From Armillaria gallica (Eukaryota; Basidiomycota; Agaricomycetes; Agaricales; Physalacriaceae), in NCBI GenBank assembly GCA_037576215.1, contig JBANDB010000005.1, positions 3,100,001 through 3,164,000 of the forward strand: 64,000 bases of DNA. The letters run 5' to 3'. Positions 1 to 10,800 of the stretch are shown piece by piece (the first letter of the stretch is position 1; each line of letters opens with the position of its first letter). The position numbers and the translations under genes are program-made. The notes beneath the pieces are model-generated. The model was not told the origin of the DNA and did no database searches. It saw only the letters and a program-made list of their open reading frames with translations.

Positions 1-925
1 AATGGCTAGAACCAGAGTCAACCAAGGCAAGAAAACAAAGGATAGTAATGATTGGAGATTCATTGGATTCCATACTGGAGCTGACTTCAGAAGAGAGTGA
101 TACAGTTAGCGAATGATTGGAAAGAGTGGCAGCATTGAGGGTGACAACCTCCAATGTGCGATTACAGTCAATGCAACCCTGATCTCCCACAGAGGATACA
201 GGGCTGCCCTCTAGTTTTCCAGCTTCATCAGAGCTGGATCCTCAGAGGCAGGAGTGGGTTCTTCAACTTCTGTGGCATGGCCTTTAGCAGAGGCTGCGGC
301 CTTGCATTTGTTGCAGTCCTCAATCTTGTGCTTGTTTCCACAGAACATGCAGAGATTGTTCTTCCGGCGGTGGTCTTTTTCTTCCTGAGTAAGACAGCTG
401 TCTTTGCCTAGCTTATCAGCATAGGGCTTTGGATTGGAAGTGGATCCCAAGGAATTGGAATCTGAAGACTTCGGAGCTGAGCTGGAAGCCAAAGAGTTGG
501 AATTGGAGTTGGAACCCTTGGATTTAGGGTTGTTGGAAAAGGAACTGGAGGACTTGGTTTCCTGGCTTTCACAGGATATCTCAGTTCTCTGAGTCCAATA
601 GTGAGTATCAAGTTCTTGAGCTAGGAAACACATGTTATGGAAATTGTTAGGCTTTCTATGGTGAGCCATATCATCCTTGATGCGGGTACAAAGTCTGTGG
701 TAGAAGGCATGATGGAGGGAATTGTCGCTGTAACCAACTTGGGAGGTGTATTGAGTAAACTGAACCATATACTTCATGATTTGGTCTCCATTGCACATCC
801 AGAGATGTTTGAGAGCATCCTCGGCATCTCCGATAGTGTCGAAGGGACCAAAATTGGTATGGAGTTCGTCAAGGAAGGCAGTGTAAGAGTATTGCCATGC
901 TGGCAGATTCCGCTGATGAGCTTCG
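1..925 (-). pseudogene. gag-pol: Ty3/Gypsy gag C-terminal part and start of protease (element E1)
   Basis: The minus strand from about 924 to 211 encodes the capsid part of a Ty3/Gypsy Gag. The diagnostic stretch F-L-D-E-L-H-T-N-F-G-P is followed by a long Ser/Asn-rich linker and a degenerate zinc knuckle (C-M-F-C-G-N-K-H-K-I-E-D-C). That frame stops at 211-213. A different minus frame continues open from about position 235 to position 1 and reaches the aspartic protease signature L-V-D-S-G-S-S-H at the left edge. Gag and protease are therefore separated by a frameshift between about 213 and 235, either a decayed site or a programmed one. The upstream gag parts of the same element lie at 14,702-15,003 and 19,718-20,220, separated by later insertions. 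Pol continues beyond the window. Confidence 0.85.
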
Positions 926-1251
926 TGGCATGCACTGGTGAAACTAAGAGTGGCCTAGCGCGAACACACACCAAACCTACACTCAATCTTACTAACACAC
1001 ACACACCAATCTCTATAAGTGCGGAGGGGAGCAAGGAATTTAATTCTACTTGCACACTGACAGTATCTCAACAAATCTCAAGAACTCTCTCTCAATGGCC
1101 TGACGCAATGCGAAATAACCAGCAATATCCCAAGTTCTCTTTATTTCTCCTCTGAAGCTTTTTACAAGAGAGCACGGAGTACCATGCAACCCTCAAGGCA
1201 AAGACTTTTATAATTTATACAAACAGTCACACAGATCCACGAAAATGACAC

Positions 1252-1466
1252 AGTCCGCACAGTGAGCTTACTAAGTACGAATCGCCGCTAGGTCCAACTG
1301 CGCATGACTTTGCCTTCTTAGCTCGCTAAACCTGAATCCCAACTGGTCACGACAAAAGTCTGTTCAGTGAGCTTGCTAGTACAAAGTGCCGCTAGGTCCA
1401 ACTGCGCACACCCTTGTATTACTCTAGTCTGCTAAACCTGACTCCCAACTCATCACGAATGAGGCC
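1252..1466. repeat. Imperfect tandem duplication of about 114 bp inside L1
   Basis: Two successive units share the order 'cagtgagctt..ctagta', 'gccgctaggtccaactgcgc', 'gctaaacctga.tcccaact' and 'tcacga', starting near 1,258 and 1,370. The inverted copy of this region at 35,820-36,030 has a single unit, so the duplication is specific to this copy. Confidence 0.65.
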
Positions 1467-1677
1467 CTTGGCACTCTCAAACAAATCACAATAAACCCTC
1501 AAACAAAACAGGTCTTGCACCCAGCAAGCTCGCTAAGTAACAAGGCACCACCAGAGTTCTTTCAGCCAGTGTGCACCTACTACACCTTTGTGCAGCTGTC
1601 ACGGAGCAGCCCGATCCAGCCAATTCCTGCACAAGACACTCTCAACACGAAACACTCCTTCACACTGCACCAGAAAT

Positions 1678-2091
1678 TGTTACGATTTATTCATTTCTTC
1701 TTATCTTATCTTATCTTACCATGGATGCTTACTCATATCTTATCTTCAGATCTGTGACTTCTGGAAAGTCTTCATAAATCTTCACATGCTACGTGGTCAC
1801 ACTCTATCGACATGTATTATTCTCAGCTACCATGTATTTGGCTTATTCACTTTCTAACATGGTACCCTCATCTTAGTACCCATTACAGACCCTCACTTTA
1901 GTATATAAGTAGTGTACTCAAAGCTGTATATTCCCTAGCTTTGAGCTAACGTTTATTCATACTGAAACACATTCCTTCTCGCTAAGCGCTATTCAGTTAG
2001 TCTTGATCACCAATCATCACAGGACTAGTTGGTGACTGTATGAAAGCGATACAGCCGACTAGTTACCCTTGATTGGAGTTCAGGTCTTACA
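1678..2091 (+). repeat. 5' LTR of the chromovirus
   Basis: It is a 414-bp direct repeat of 13,151-13,564 with TGTTA..TTACA ends. A TATATAAG box at 1,902-1,909 is the likely core promoter. It also contains a short run of TTATC repeats near 1,703-1,722. Confidence 0.93.
1902..1909 (+). promoter_or_regulatory. TATA box in the 5' LTR
   Basis: TATATAAG lies in the same context as at 13,375-13,382 in the 3' LTR, about 180 bases before the LTR end. That placing suits the retrotransposon U3 promoter. Confidence 0.55.
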
Positions 2092-2133
2092 TTTAGCTCA
2101 AACCTTTTTCTTACCCTTCTCCCAGAAGCCCCC

Positions 2134-3171
2134 ATGGAAGGAGACGATGCTCGTATTATAGCCATCTCACTAGGAATACCAAGCACTACTTTCCTTTCCC
2201 TTGCTCTCATTCTCGCCATTAGGTTTCAGTACGGACCACGTCGACAAAGAACAGCACCCCATACCACCCCCTCAGTCATTACAAATAATTCCAATGGCAT
2301 CCCGCTCGAGCAGCAGCCACCCCGACTCCACGCACCCGTACCACAGCGACCGATCCCAATCCACCAGTTCACTGGACCAGGAGTCGACGAGACGGAGACG
2401 GACATTCCTGAGTCGATTCCTTCCAGCGTCCCGGAGAGAGAATCTTCTACCACTCCCAAAGGGAACCCGGCCGACATCAACATCACCACCAAGTATCCTG
2501 CCTCCCATTATGCCGCGTATGTCTCTCGAACTCCCTCACCCAGCTTGAGCACCCGAGTCTCCCCCCGTGGTGGGAGATTTGACGTGGGCCGCGACACTTG
2601 ACCCCTCTCCCCAGCCACCAATTATGATCCTTGGGCTGACAGGCACCCCACTCCACCACCCACAGCCGGTATCGCTTCGCAGGAGTTCTGGGATAACGTC
2701 ACCATCCCATACAGTGCCTACTTCCCCTCTGCGCGTAATGGATCCCCCGATCACCGAACACCTCCCCCAGCAGGGTACAGGCACGTCCAGTTTTGGGACC
2801 AGCCCAAGCCGACCCCTCAGCAGGCACTCGAGCCTGTACCAACCATCAAGGAACCCGTCACCGGTCCCTCCCGTCTCAGAAGAGCCCGAGGTCCCTTTGG
2901 CCACGAATATTGGCAGAATGTCGACATCCAGCGTCTCACACCACCCCCGCATCCTGACACCCCGCTCCAATCCATTGAGAGCATTGACCGAGATGCTGCT
3001 AGGTATGCAATCGACGAGCGTGGGGAGACAATCAAACTCGAGGGCAGTGACACCGTTACCAAGGGACTTCCCAAGCAGGAGTACATCAATGGGATCCATG
3101 GACCATCCCCCGACCCACTCTCATTCTCTGCCGAACCATCCCCTGAACCGTCCTCCAAGCCGCCGATCTAG
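2134..3171 (+). CDS. Chromovirus upstream ORF: Pro-rich protein with one N-terminal membrane segment
   Basis: It starts at ATG 2,134 just inside the 5' LTR and reads in one frame to TAG at 3,169-3,171, apart from a single TGA at 2,599-2,601. That TGA lies in a CpG-type context, consistent with a former Arg codon CGA. Residues about 7-30 form a hydrophobic segment (I-A-I-S-L-G-I-P...L-A-L-I-L-A-I) followed by Arg-rich sequence, suggesting a single-pass membrane anchor. The rest is Pro/Ser/Thr-rich, with recognisable motifs such as Y-D-P-W-A-D-R-H and E-F-W-D-N-V-T-I-P-Y-S-A-Y. The predicted length is about 345 residues. It ends 20 bases before the likely gag start, in a different frame. I know no function for it. 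It could be an N-terminal Gag extension expressed by frameshifting rather than a separate protein. Confidence 0.6.
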
Positions 3172-3190
3172 GGAACCAACCCCAGTCGAG

Positions 3191-4540
3191 ATGATGCTAG
3201 CTGACGCCATCAATTTTTATAACGAAACAGATGATGACCCCACAGTTTCCATTCCCAGTCTATTAAGGCAAGCAACATTCCTAAATATTTATAACTACTT
3301 CGCCTATGAATTACCCTTTTCCCTGGTTTGGGGAGCTTCCCAAGCCAGGAACGATTATTTTATAAGGAAAAATAGAGGTCTCCCAGCAGATGAGATCCTG
3401 CAGTACGAGGCGGAACAAAACGCTTGCTTCCTGTGGAACAGTGTACACCCAGATGCCGAAATCGAAGTATTTCCCCCTTATGAAGAAGCTGCCCCAGAAA
3501 TCGAGATCCAGGAACCAATGCCAGACGAACCACCGGTACCACCTCCTCGGGTCACTAATACCTTCGCCTATGTCACCAGGCAGGCAGCCCCAGGAACATA
3601 CCAATGCGGGTACCTACCTTTTGCCGGTGCTAATGGAGGAGGCAGAGGCAGTGGACAACCCGCACAACCGCCGCAACCTCCCGCCACACCAGTACGGGTA
3701 ATGCTCCCACACTTCCCCACCCCTCCAGCAATGCCAGATCCACCAGTACCCTGGGAGCTACAAGCTGGAGCAATCACCCCCTATGACGACTTCAAGCCAA
3801 AGATCTTGAAAGAAGTCAACGATTTTAAAGGGGACTTCACTGACATCAACCGCTTCTTCCTAAAGTGCGAACTGCACTTCGACGTGTTCAACCGACACTT
3901 CCGACACCACCCTCATAAAGTTGTCTTTTGTGTCTCTTGACTCGCAGAAGACGCCGAGAAGTGGTGGCAGTTGGCCGCACAGGTCATAGGAAAGACGCCG
4001 GATGGAGAGCAGCAGTAACCGACTTATGAGGTCTTCGTGTCGGAACTCAAGAAGAGATTCTGGAAGGATGCCGACGTGCAATTAAAGTATGCGCAGTGGG
4101 AAAAGCTTAGACAAGCAGAACACAAGGATGGCGACAAATTCTTCCAGCTCTTCGAAGAGCTAGCCTATCACGCTGGAGTATGCAACAATGACCAAGTAAT
4201 GCTTCACCAGGTCAAGAAAGCCGCCTGCCAGACGAGTAAAAATACTATATACTCAGCTGATGGAGACGCACCAGTTGGCTATGAAGACTGGAAGGCCCGC
4301 CTACTCCGAATCGACTACAACTGGTGCCTCAAACAGGCAGAAGGAACGACAGCAGCGGTACCATCTCGACCGCAACCACAGAAGACGACTACGCCCACTA
4401 GGGGTAGTCAAACCATGGGTCCCATGCCGACAACGACAATGGCAACAGGGACAACTTACGGAGGACGTGGGCAGCTGATGAATATCAACAAAGCAAGGGC
4501 AGCATTGGTATGCTTCAGATGTGGCAAGAAAGGCCACTTC
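3191..4540 (+). pseudogene. gag: Chromovirus gag, 5' part (to the zinc knuckle)
   Basis: This is the capsid-nucleocapsid polyprotein of the retroelement. The likely start is the ATG at 3,191 (M-M-L-A-D-A-I-N). One frame runs through Pro-rich linkers and the capsid core (F-K-G-D-F-T-D-I-N-R-F-F-L-K-C, then F-W-K-D-A-D-V). It reaches the knuckle C-F-R-C-G-K-K-G-H-F, where it is cut by the DNA-transposon insertion at 4,541. The second half of the knuckle and the gag C-terminus resume at 7,712. Two in-frame stops interrupt it: TGA at 3,938-3,940 (before L-A-E-D-A-E-K-W-W, expected Arg) and TAA at 4,018-4,020 (expected Gln). No frameshifts are seen apart from the insertion. Confidence 0.85.
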
Positions 4541-5829
4541 CAGTCATAGACGTAATATTAGACCAAACTATAATGGTTATAACCATGGAGTGGTTTAGCA
4601 AAATCATGGTTATTTACCATGCTCCCGCTAGAGGAGAAAAATTGCTAGCACAGCTTGGTTTTGCCTTGATTTGGGCCCTATTTGCATCCATAATGAGCAG
4701 AATTGCCATCCATATTTTATTTATACCTCAACCTTGCAAACTGGGAACATAAAATCATAAATTTAGCCCTTCCTAGCTTTTTTGAATCAGCCAGGCAAAT
4801 AAATTTCACCAGCGCACAGATGAGCTAATGTAATGCTCCCATGACACTGCCACAGCCCAAATGGTCAGGCTTGGCTCGACTGTATTTCCTGCTCTTCTGC
4901 TCATCGTTTGGGCGCGAAAAAAATTGTGCGAGTAGGAAAAATATATTTGATTGCATATATGCCCTCTCCCCGCATGAGCACTGCTTATTTTAGCTGGATG
5001 CGTTGGGGTGGGTCAGGATGTATACACCGTGGGAGTATTTTATTCCTAATCTGGCAGCTGGGCAATTTTTGAAAGTGTATACATGGAATTCATTATATTT
5101 CTACATGTAATGGGGTCGTGTAGAAGAAAAATAATTATATTGTAGTTGTAATGATACTTTTACAAACTCATCCGGTATTGTGGATCTCAATTTAACGAGA
5201 GAAACACAATTTTTGATGTTTTTCGGACTTTGCCGGTGACCCAGGAATTTGGACCGATGCCAATTTCATGAAACGAAAGGCTTCAGTTTGGGTCGACTAT
5301 GTATTCTGAAGCACAAGAAAGTATCTAGTACTTTCAAAGGATGTGAGATTAAAATAATGTGAGATTACTGTAGCTTACAGTAGAGTATCAAGGGCAGAAT
5401 AGCCATTTTGAATTTAAATCATATTAAAGTCAGTATAAAGCGTGAATCAGTAACTACTAATGAAAGCAAGTCGTATGCCTTCGAAAACTCGTACATTCCA
5501 TATGTGCATGTAATAGCAAATCGGGGTGGATCAGATGATGTATTCCTATGGTACCATATATCACATTGAATGTATGACAATTATTCTATGGCTTGAGACA
5601 ATACACAGATGTGTAAAGAGGGTATACTATTGAAATAGCCCCAAAATACAGGGAAATCACCATTAAATAGTAATTATTGATTGCCCATGGCATTTATCTC
5701 CTCACATATATACACATATATATACTATACATACTCACAGGTGAATATCCCGAACACTCATGGGCACTCAGAGCGAGTAATTTGAGCAGCGGATGAATCC
5801 CAAGCATTCATTCTGCACACTCGATCGTT

Positions 5830-6750
5830 GCGGTCCAACCAACTGAGCAACGATTGAGTGGCTGTGCTCCTTCTTTTCTGACCTTTTACCACCATCTCCC
5901 ACCGCCGCGACATCCTTCCGCTCTCTCAACAGCCCTTTAACGGGTGGAAAAAGGTATGTCCTTATTTTTTTATGATACTTACTAGTGTTTTAGATACTTT
6001 TTTCGCATCTGGTGGCCCCAAGAGCCCTGGAGAGCGACTATTCCTCCCCCACCGACCATGTGTAAGCCCTCCAACAAGGCAGGACCATGCGTAGCCTCAT
6101 GAACCAGAAGAGAAGGTCACCCCCATTGACGACGACGACTACAGCGACCAAGAATGCCCCCCATTCCATTAAACAAGCCCCTGGTCCCCATCCCAACCGA
6201 GCCAGCCTACCCCGCATCAACATCGAGGACAATCGGCGTCCACTACGACATTCACACTCCTGAAAGACCTCGAATATGCCTGAGGATGCCATATCGGCCG
6301 CGATCTGGGCGTATGAGAGTGCAATCCCCGCCAACGAACTGCATTGACGACCACGAAGAATGCATTGACGACGGCGACGACGGCTAGGGGCATGGCTCCC
6401 TATGCTCTGCTGCTGTGCCATGGGGGGACGTAGGGCAAGGCTTGCAGAGGAAGATGAAGATGCAGGAAGGCTGCAGGAGGGCGGGAGGGTACAAGCAGGA
6501 GGGCGGGGTCAACATCGGGACGCCAACTGCCGACGACGACGACGACAAGCACACACTTTGAGCAACAAGTGGATGACTCAACAGTGCATTGATCGCATAC
6601 AAAATCCTAGCTATCTGACCCCCATGACCGCTGTCGCTGCCGACCCTGACCCCGTCCAACATTGGGCTGCCCCACACGACTCAGTATCCCTACACATCCC
6701 AGACTCACGCATGTCCCACTCTTTGAGTGGGGGATCATGATTCTGTCTTT
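5830..6750 (+). repeat. Family-Y-related, possibly formerly coding block inside the TIR element
   Basis: It matches 27,690-28,740 (plus) and the reverse complement of 33,905-34,240. Shared blocks include 'gattgagtggctgtgc', 'ggccccaagagccctgga' and a stretch coding for an acidic T-I-D-D-D-D-type segment. A GT..AG-like break (GTATGT near 5,952) precedes the 'ggccccaagagccc' block in a conserved position, suggesting a degenerated exon-intron gene. I do not recognise the protein. GAC-rich low-complexity sequence encoding Asp runs lies at 6,126-6,140 and 6,360-6,386. Confidence 0.4.
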
Positions 6751-7170
6751 TTTTTTCTTCCCCAAGGCCGTGGTTGTCGTACGCCCACCCACCATCCTGA
6801 CCCCTGCCATTTCAGTCCCGTACCACCTCCTACAATGCCACTGGGGTGGCAAAAACCTCTCCACCATCGTTATGAACCCAGGACAATCGCATGGTGGCCT
6901 CCACTGTGCTGTCAGACCCCACAATCGCCGTAGGACTGTCGTCAACCCCACCCCGCCACTTTTGTTGCCTCCCACCAGCCCAATTCGTCATTCATCCACT
7001 CCGTGACCGCATGGTTAGGCAGCCATGGCTCTATACCTGTGGACGACACTATGCCCATCGCCGCCTGCACCCTCAATGCCCCGCCGCACGCCGTACAATG
7101 GCAGGGGTTTTTTTTATTGATATTCTCGTGTATTTAGGTAGATAAATGGACTGTAATTGACCTAATAACT

Positions 7171-7241
7171 GTGACCTATTGGTGCAATGGTTAAGTGTTC
7201 TGTTACTCATTGAGAGCTTCTGTTCGAATCTCTGCATGTGT
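7171..7241 (+). other. tRNA-like (Pol III box A/B) sequence
   Basis: A box-A-like TTGGTGCAATGGTTAAG and a box-B-like CTGTTCGAATCTC are about 35 bases apart, as in a tRNA gene. The acceptor arms do not pair, so it is not a functional tRNA. It is best read as a tRNA-derived (SINE-like) remnant inside the TIR element. Confidence 0.35.
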
Positions 7242-7711
7242 AAATAATTTTTCCTTTGCCTTTTTATAATGGAAATAAAGGTCATCCGTTGTCGATGCCT
7301 TGCATCCATCTCACGTCGTCTGCGCCCAGTCGGGATTGGATCGGTGCAACCTTGAGGTATTATTTTTGTTCTCAAATCCTGGTCTGTGCACCTGTACATT
7401 GAGCTGAAGGGCGGGAATTTGATTATTTAGGATCCTTGCATTCAGAGGGCAGTATTGCTGGATTTAAGTGTAGCTGCCTTTTTTGTATGCTGTAGCATAA
7501 TATTAATTTTCAGATGAATAAAAGCTCACTGTGAGAGAGAAATAACCATGATTATCTGGTTATTTGATACTGCCTGCTGCTTTGGGAGCATCATTTAGGG
7601 CAGAGATGGCTTGGGTTTGTGCTCAATTGAAAGGTGGTTAATAACCATAAATTTGGCAAAGTGACAGGTGGTTATAACCATTAGCTTTGGCCTAATACTA
7701 CAGCCAAGGGT

Positions 7712-7839
7712 GCCACTTCAAGTGTGACTGCCCTACCGTGGCAAAAACCCGGGACGAGGCATTACGACGCCTCAACACTTATTGGGATAAGTGTGAAAAC
7801 CTCTCAACAATTGAGGAGGTAAAAGAAACCGCCGCATAG
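7712..7839 (+). pseudogene. gag: Chromovirus gag, 3' end
   Basis: This continues the gag interrupted at 4,540. The sequence after the duplicated GCCACTTC reads H-F-K-C-D-C-P-T-V-A-K, completing a CX2CX4HX4C zinc knuckle. About 35 further residues lead to TAG at 7,837-7,839. The pol frame is already open from 7,815 in the -1 frame relative to gag, a short overlap compatible with frameshifted Gag-Pol expression, although no clear slippery heptamer is visible. Confidence 0.8.
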
Positions 7840-10800
7840 ATAACGATTCAATCTATTTGGCGACCAAGGACTTAGTTTCAGCTGGTACGCCTATCGCACT
7901 TCATAACTGTACTTATATATCGCCTGTAGTATCTACCGCGCATTTGAATATACCCACGACTTCACAATCAGACCAGAAACTAAGCAAGAATCAATCTAAT
8001 TACAACCCAGGAACGAGCGCAGTAGTAGTCAAGCTACCTGCAGCTCGATGTTCGACGAGTAACCTATTACAGGCAAAAGCGAACGACAAGTCACCTACCA
8101 TAGTGACACCCATCTTAACAGCAGGACCTCAGGTACGTGACTCCACGACTCAAGGTGATTCCAAGGACAGTGGGGCATGTACCGCAAGACAGGACCGACT
8201 GGATGGGGCAGGAGAACAGGTGTATACCATTCTACCTGACCAAGCGGCTTTACAGAGTCCCTGCCACGCAGGGAGTTTCGAGGGAATAGCTTTGGCGAAA
8301 CCTCCTCTGGTAAAAGAGAATACCGTACGGCTACCAAAGTCTAAATCCCTTATACACCAAGGGGCTTTGGCGACGGCCACAGACGACAGCGATCACAACG
8401 CTGGATCACAGAAGGAGGACACGGCGAGGGAATATTTGCCCTCAGTCCTGAAGACGACGAAGGATGAACCGGAGTCGGGTAAGAGCCCCCGATCAGTTGC
8501 CAATGCCTATCATGGCGAAGGGCGACTCAACGAAGGGGGAACGCCGAATGAAACGAGGGTCCCGGTCACCACAGAGATGGGCTCGAAGGAACCAGGTGAA
8601 GGCGACCGCTGCTCAATGATGAGAAGCGTAGGCAATCGTTGTGCAATGGTGTCAGCCCAACCTGTTGCCCCTTCACGGGGTGACACCTTCGCAGAAAGCA
8701 CCTCCCATTCCACGACCGACCAGAAAGCCGCAGGATCAGAAGCTGCTAGCACCCAGGCAGTGAAAAGGGGGCATCAGGTAGCTTTTATTGAAGAAGTACC
8801 AGACGACGAGGACATTACCAGTTTCATGATGAACAAGAACGCTAAATTAATACCCCCTTTAGAAAAGGCGGTGACCTCACCGATGGTAGTTGAGCCCATA
8901 TGGGTCGACGCGAAGGTTGAAGAGGCCCCGCAACTGTCGCACACTTATACAAGCAGACAGACCTATAATGAATGGCTTAAACCATTTGGAGCTGAGTGGA
9001 CTCTACGCAGAGTAGTAGAAGCGCGTACGGAGTTGGAGGCCAGGGCAATCCTAAAGAATTGGATTCACAAAGCATGCACAGAGGAAGTAGTCGACTCAAT
9101 GATTGAAGCAATGAGGGGGATGAAGCGAATCAACGCACTCTGGTGGCTTGAAGAGCTACAAGAGCCAAAGCGATATATCAGCGTGCTAAGCGAGAAAGGG
9201 AAGGACCTGGTTATCCCCGTCATACTCGGGGCACCAGGAACCATTCCCTCCATCTCCACAGCGGCGTTGGTAGATAGCGGATGTACCAGTAGTGCCATCA
9301 ACCAAAAGTTCGTCGAACAGTACAACATTCCAACTCGAGCGACTGCCACACCAATCCCAGTCTATAATGCCAACGGAACCAGGAACCAGGGAGGATCAAT
9401 TACCAAATACGCTGAGATCGAGCTCAAAATCAGAGATCATTCAGAATGAATAGATCTAGCCATAACAGATCTCAGTGATAAACAGATCTTCCTCGGTCAC
9501 GACTGGTTAGCCTGGCACAATCCGATCATCAATTGGAAGACAGGAGGATTGACCTTTGCACGGTGTGAATGCCGCAAAAACCCATTTGTGCTACCCGATG
9601 CAGACCACGACAACAAGTGGGATGAAGAGCTGGAGGAGGGAGATACAATTCTCACAATAGACTTCACGCGAGCCATTCTCATACACGTGCATCACGCCAA
9701 TGACTTAGCTGCCATGGCTAACACAGACAAGGAGACCAAGACATTTGAAGAAATGGTCCCAGAGTGGTGTCAAGACTTCAACGATTTATTTGCCAAAGAC
9801 AATTTCAATAAACTCCCCGAACCAAAGACATGGGACCACGCCATCGAACTCACTCCAAACGCAAGCGCCAATCTCGATTGCAAGGTCTACCCTCTTAATT
9901 GAAACAAACAAGCAGAGCTCGATAAGTTCTTAGACAAGAACCTTTCGAGTGGGCGAATACAACCCTCCAAGTCACCCATGGCTTCACCATTCTTCTTCGT
10001 CAAAAAGAAAGATGGCAAGCTACGACCAGTCCAAGATTATCGGAAGCTCAACGAAATGACGATTAAAAACTGTTATCCGCTTCCTTTAATCTCAGAACTA
10101 ATGGACAAGTTACGGGGTGCCAAGTATTTCTCCAAACTCGATGTTCGATGGGGCTACAACAACATACGCATCAAGAGTGGAGACGAATGGAAGGCGGCAT
10201 TCAGAACTAATTGAGGGTTGTTCAAACCCATGGTTATGTTCTTCGGGCTCACCAATTCGCCCGCCACCTTCCAGTGGATGATGAATGACATCTTTAAAAA
10301 TCTCATTGCATCAGGAGCCGTCACAGTCTATCTCGATGATATCCTAATCATGTCCAAGACCAAAGAGGAGCATCGCCGCATTACACGCGAGGTTTTAAGA
10401 CTCCTCCAAAAGAACAAGCTATTCCTTAAAGCAGAGAAATGCGAGTTTGAAACCTTGGAAACAGAGTACCTCGGGGTCATCATCAGTGAAGGAAGCATAC
10501 GAATGGATCCAGTCAAAATTGCAGGAATAGCAGAATGGCCTGTGCCAGTCAAGAAAGTACAACTCCAGTCGTTTTTAGGCTTTACCAACTTCTACCGACG
10601 TTTCATCAAAGGATACAGCAAGGTCGTCAAGCCGATGACCCAGCGAACCGGAAACAATCCATGGAAGTGGGGAAAAGCACAACAGGATGCATTCGAAGAG
10701 TTGAAGAGACTGCTGGCCAAAGAAGTGGTACTAGCAATACCCACGGAGGAAGGCAAGTTCCGCATAGAAGCGGATGCAAGCGAGGGGGTGATCGGCGCTG

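Larger units (their letters stand above)
4541..7711. mobile_element. 3.17-kb TIR element inside gag (hAT-like or KDZ-like, non-autonomous)
   Basis: The 8-bp sequence GCCACTTC is present on both sides (4,533-4,540 and 7,712-7,719). The ends are imperfect inverted repeats: subterminal GGTTATAACCA with ATATTAGACCAAA at the left matches ATTAGGCCAAA and GGTTATAACCA at the right. An 8-bp duplication is typical of hAT-superfamily and of Kyakuja/Dileera/Zisupton elements. Removing the 3,171 bases plus one duplication rejoins the gag zinc knuckle in frame. I find no transposase ORF. The interior is AT-rich from 4,541 to 5,870 and 7,100 to 7,711, and GC-rich from 5,880 to 7,100. The GC-rich core is partly related to repeat family Y at 27,690-28,748 and 32,205-34,240. 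Confidence 0.85.

Noticed and set aside
2567..3180. Alternative plus-strand frame through the upstream ORF region as gag N-terminus
   Set aside because: The other frame (from 2,134) gives more protein-like sequence with only one CpG-type stop. The gag frame becomes convincing only from about 3,190.
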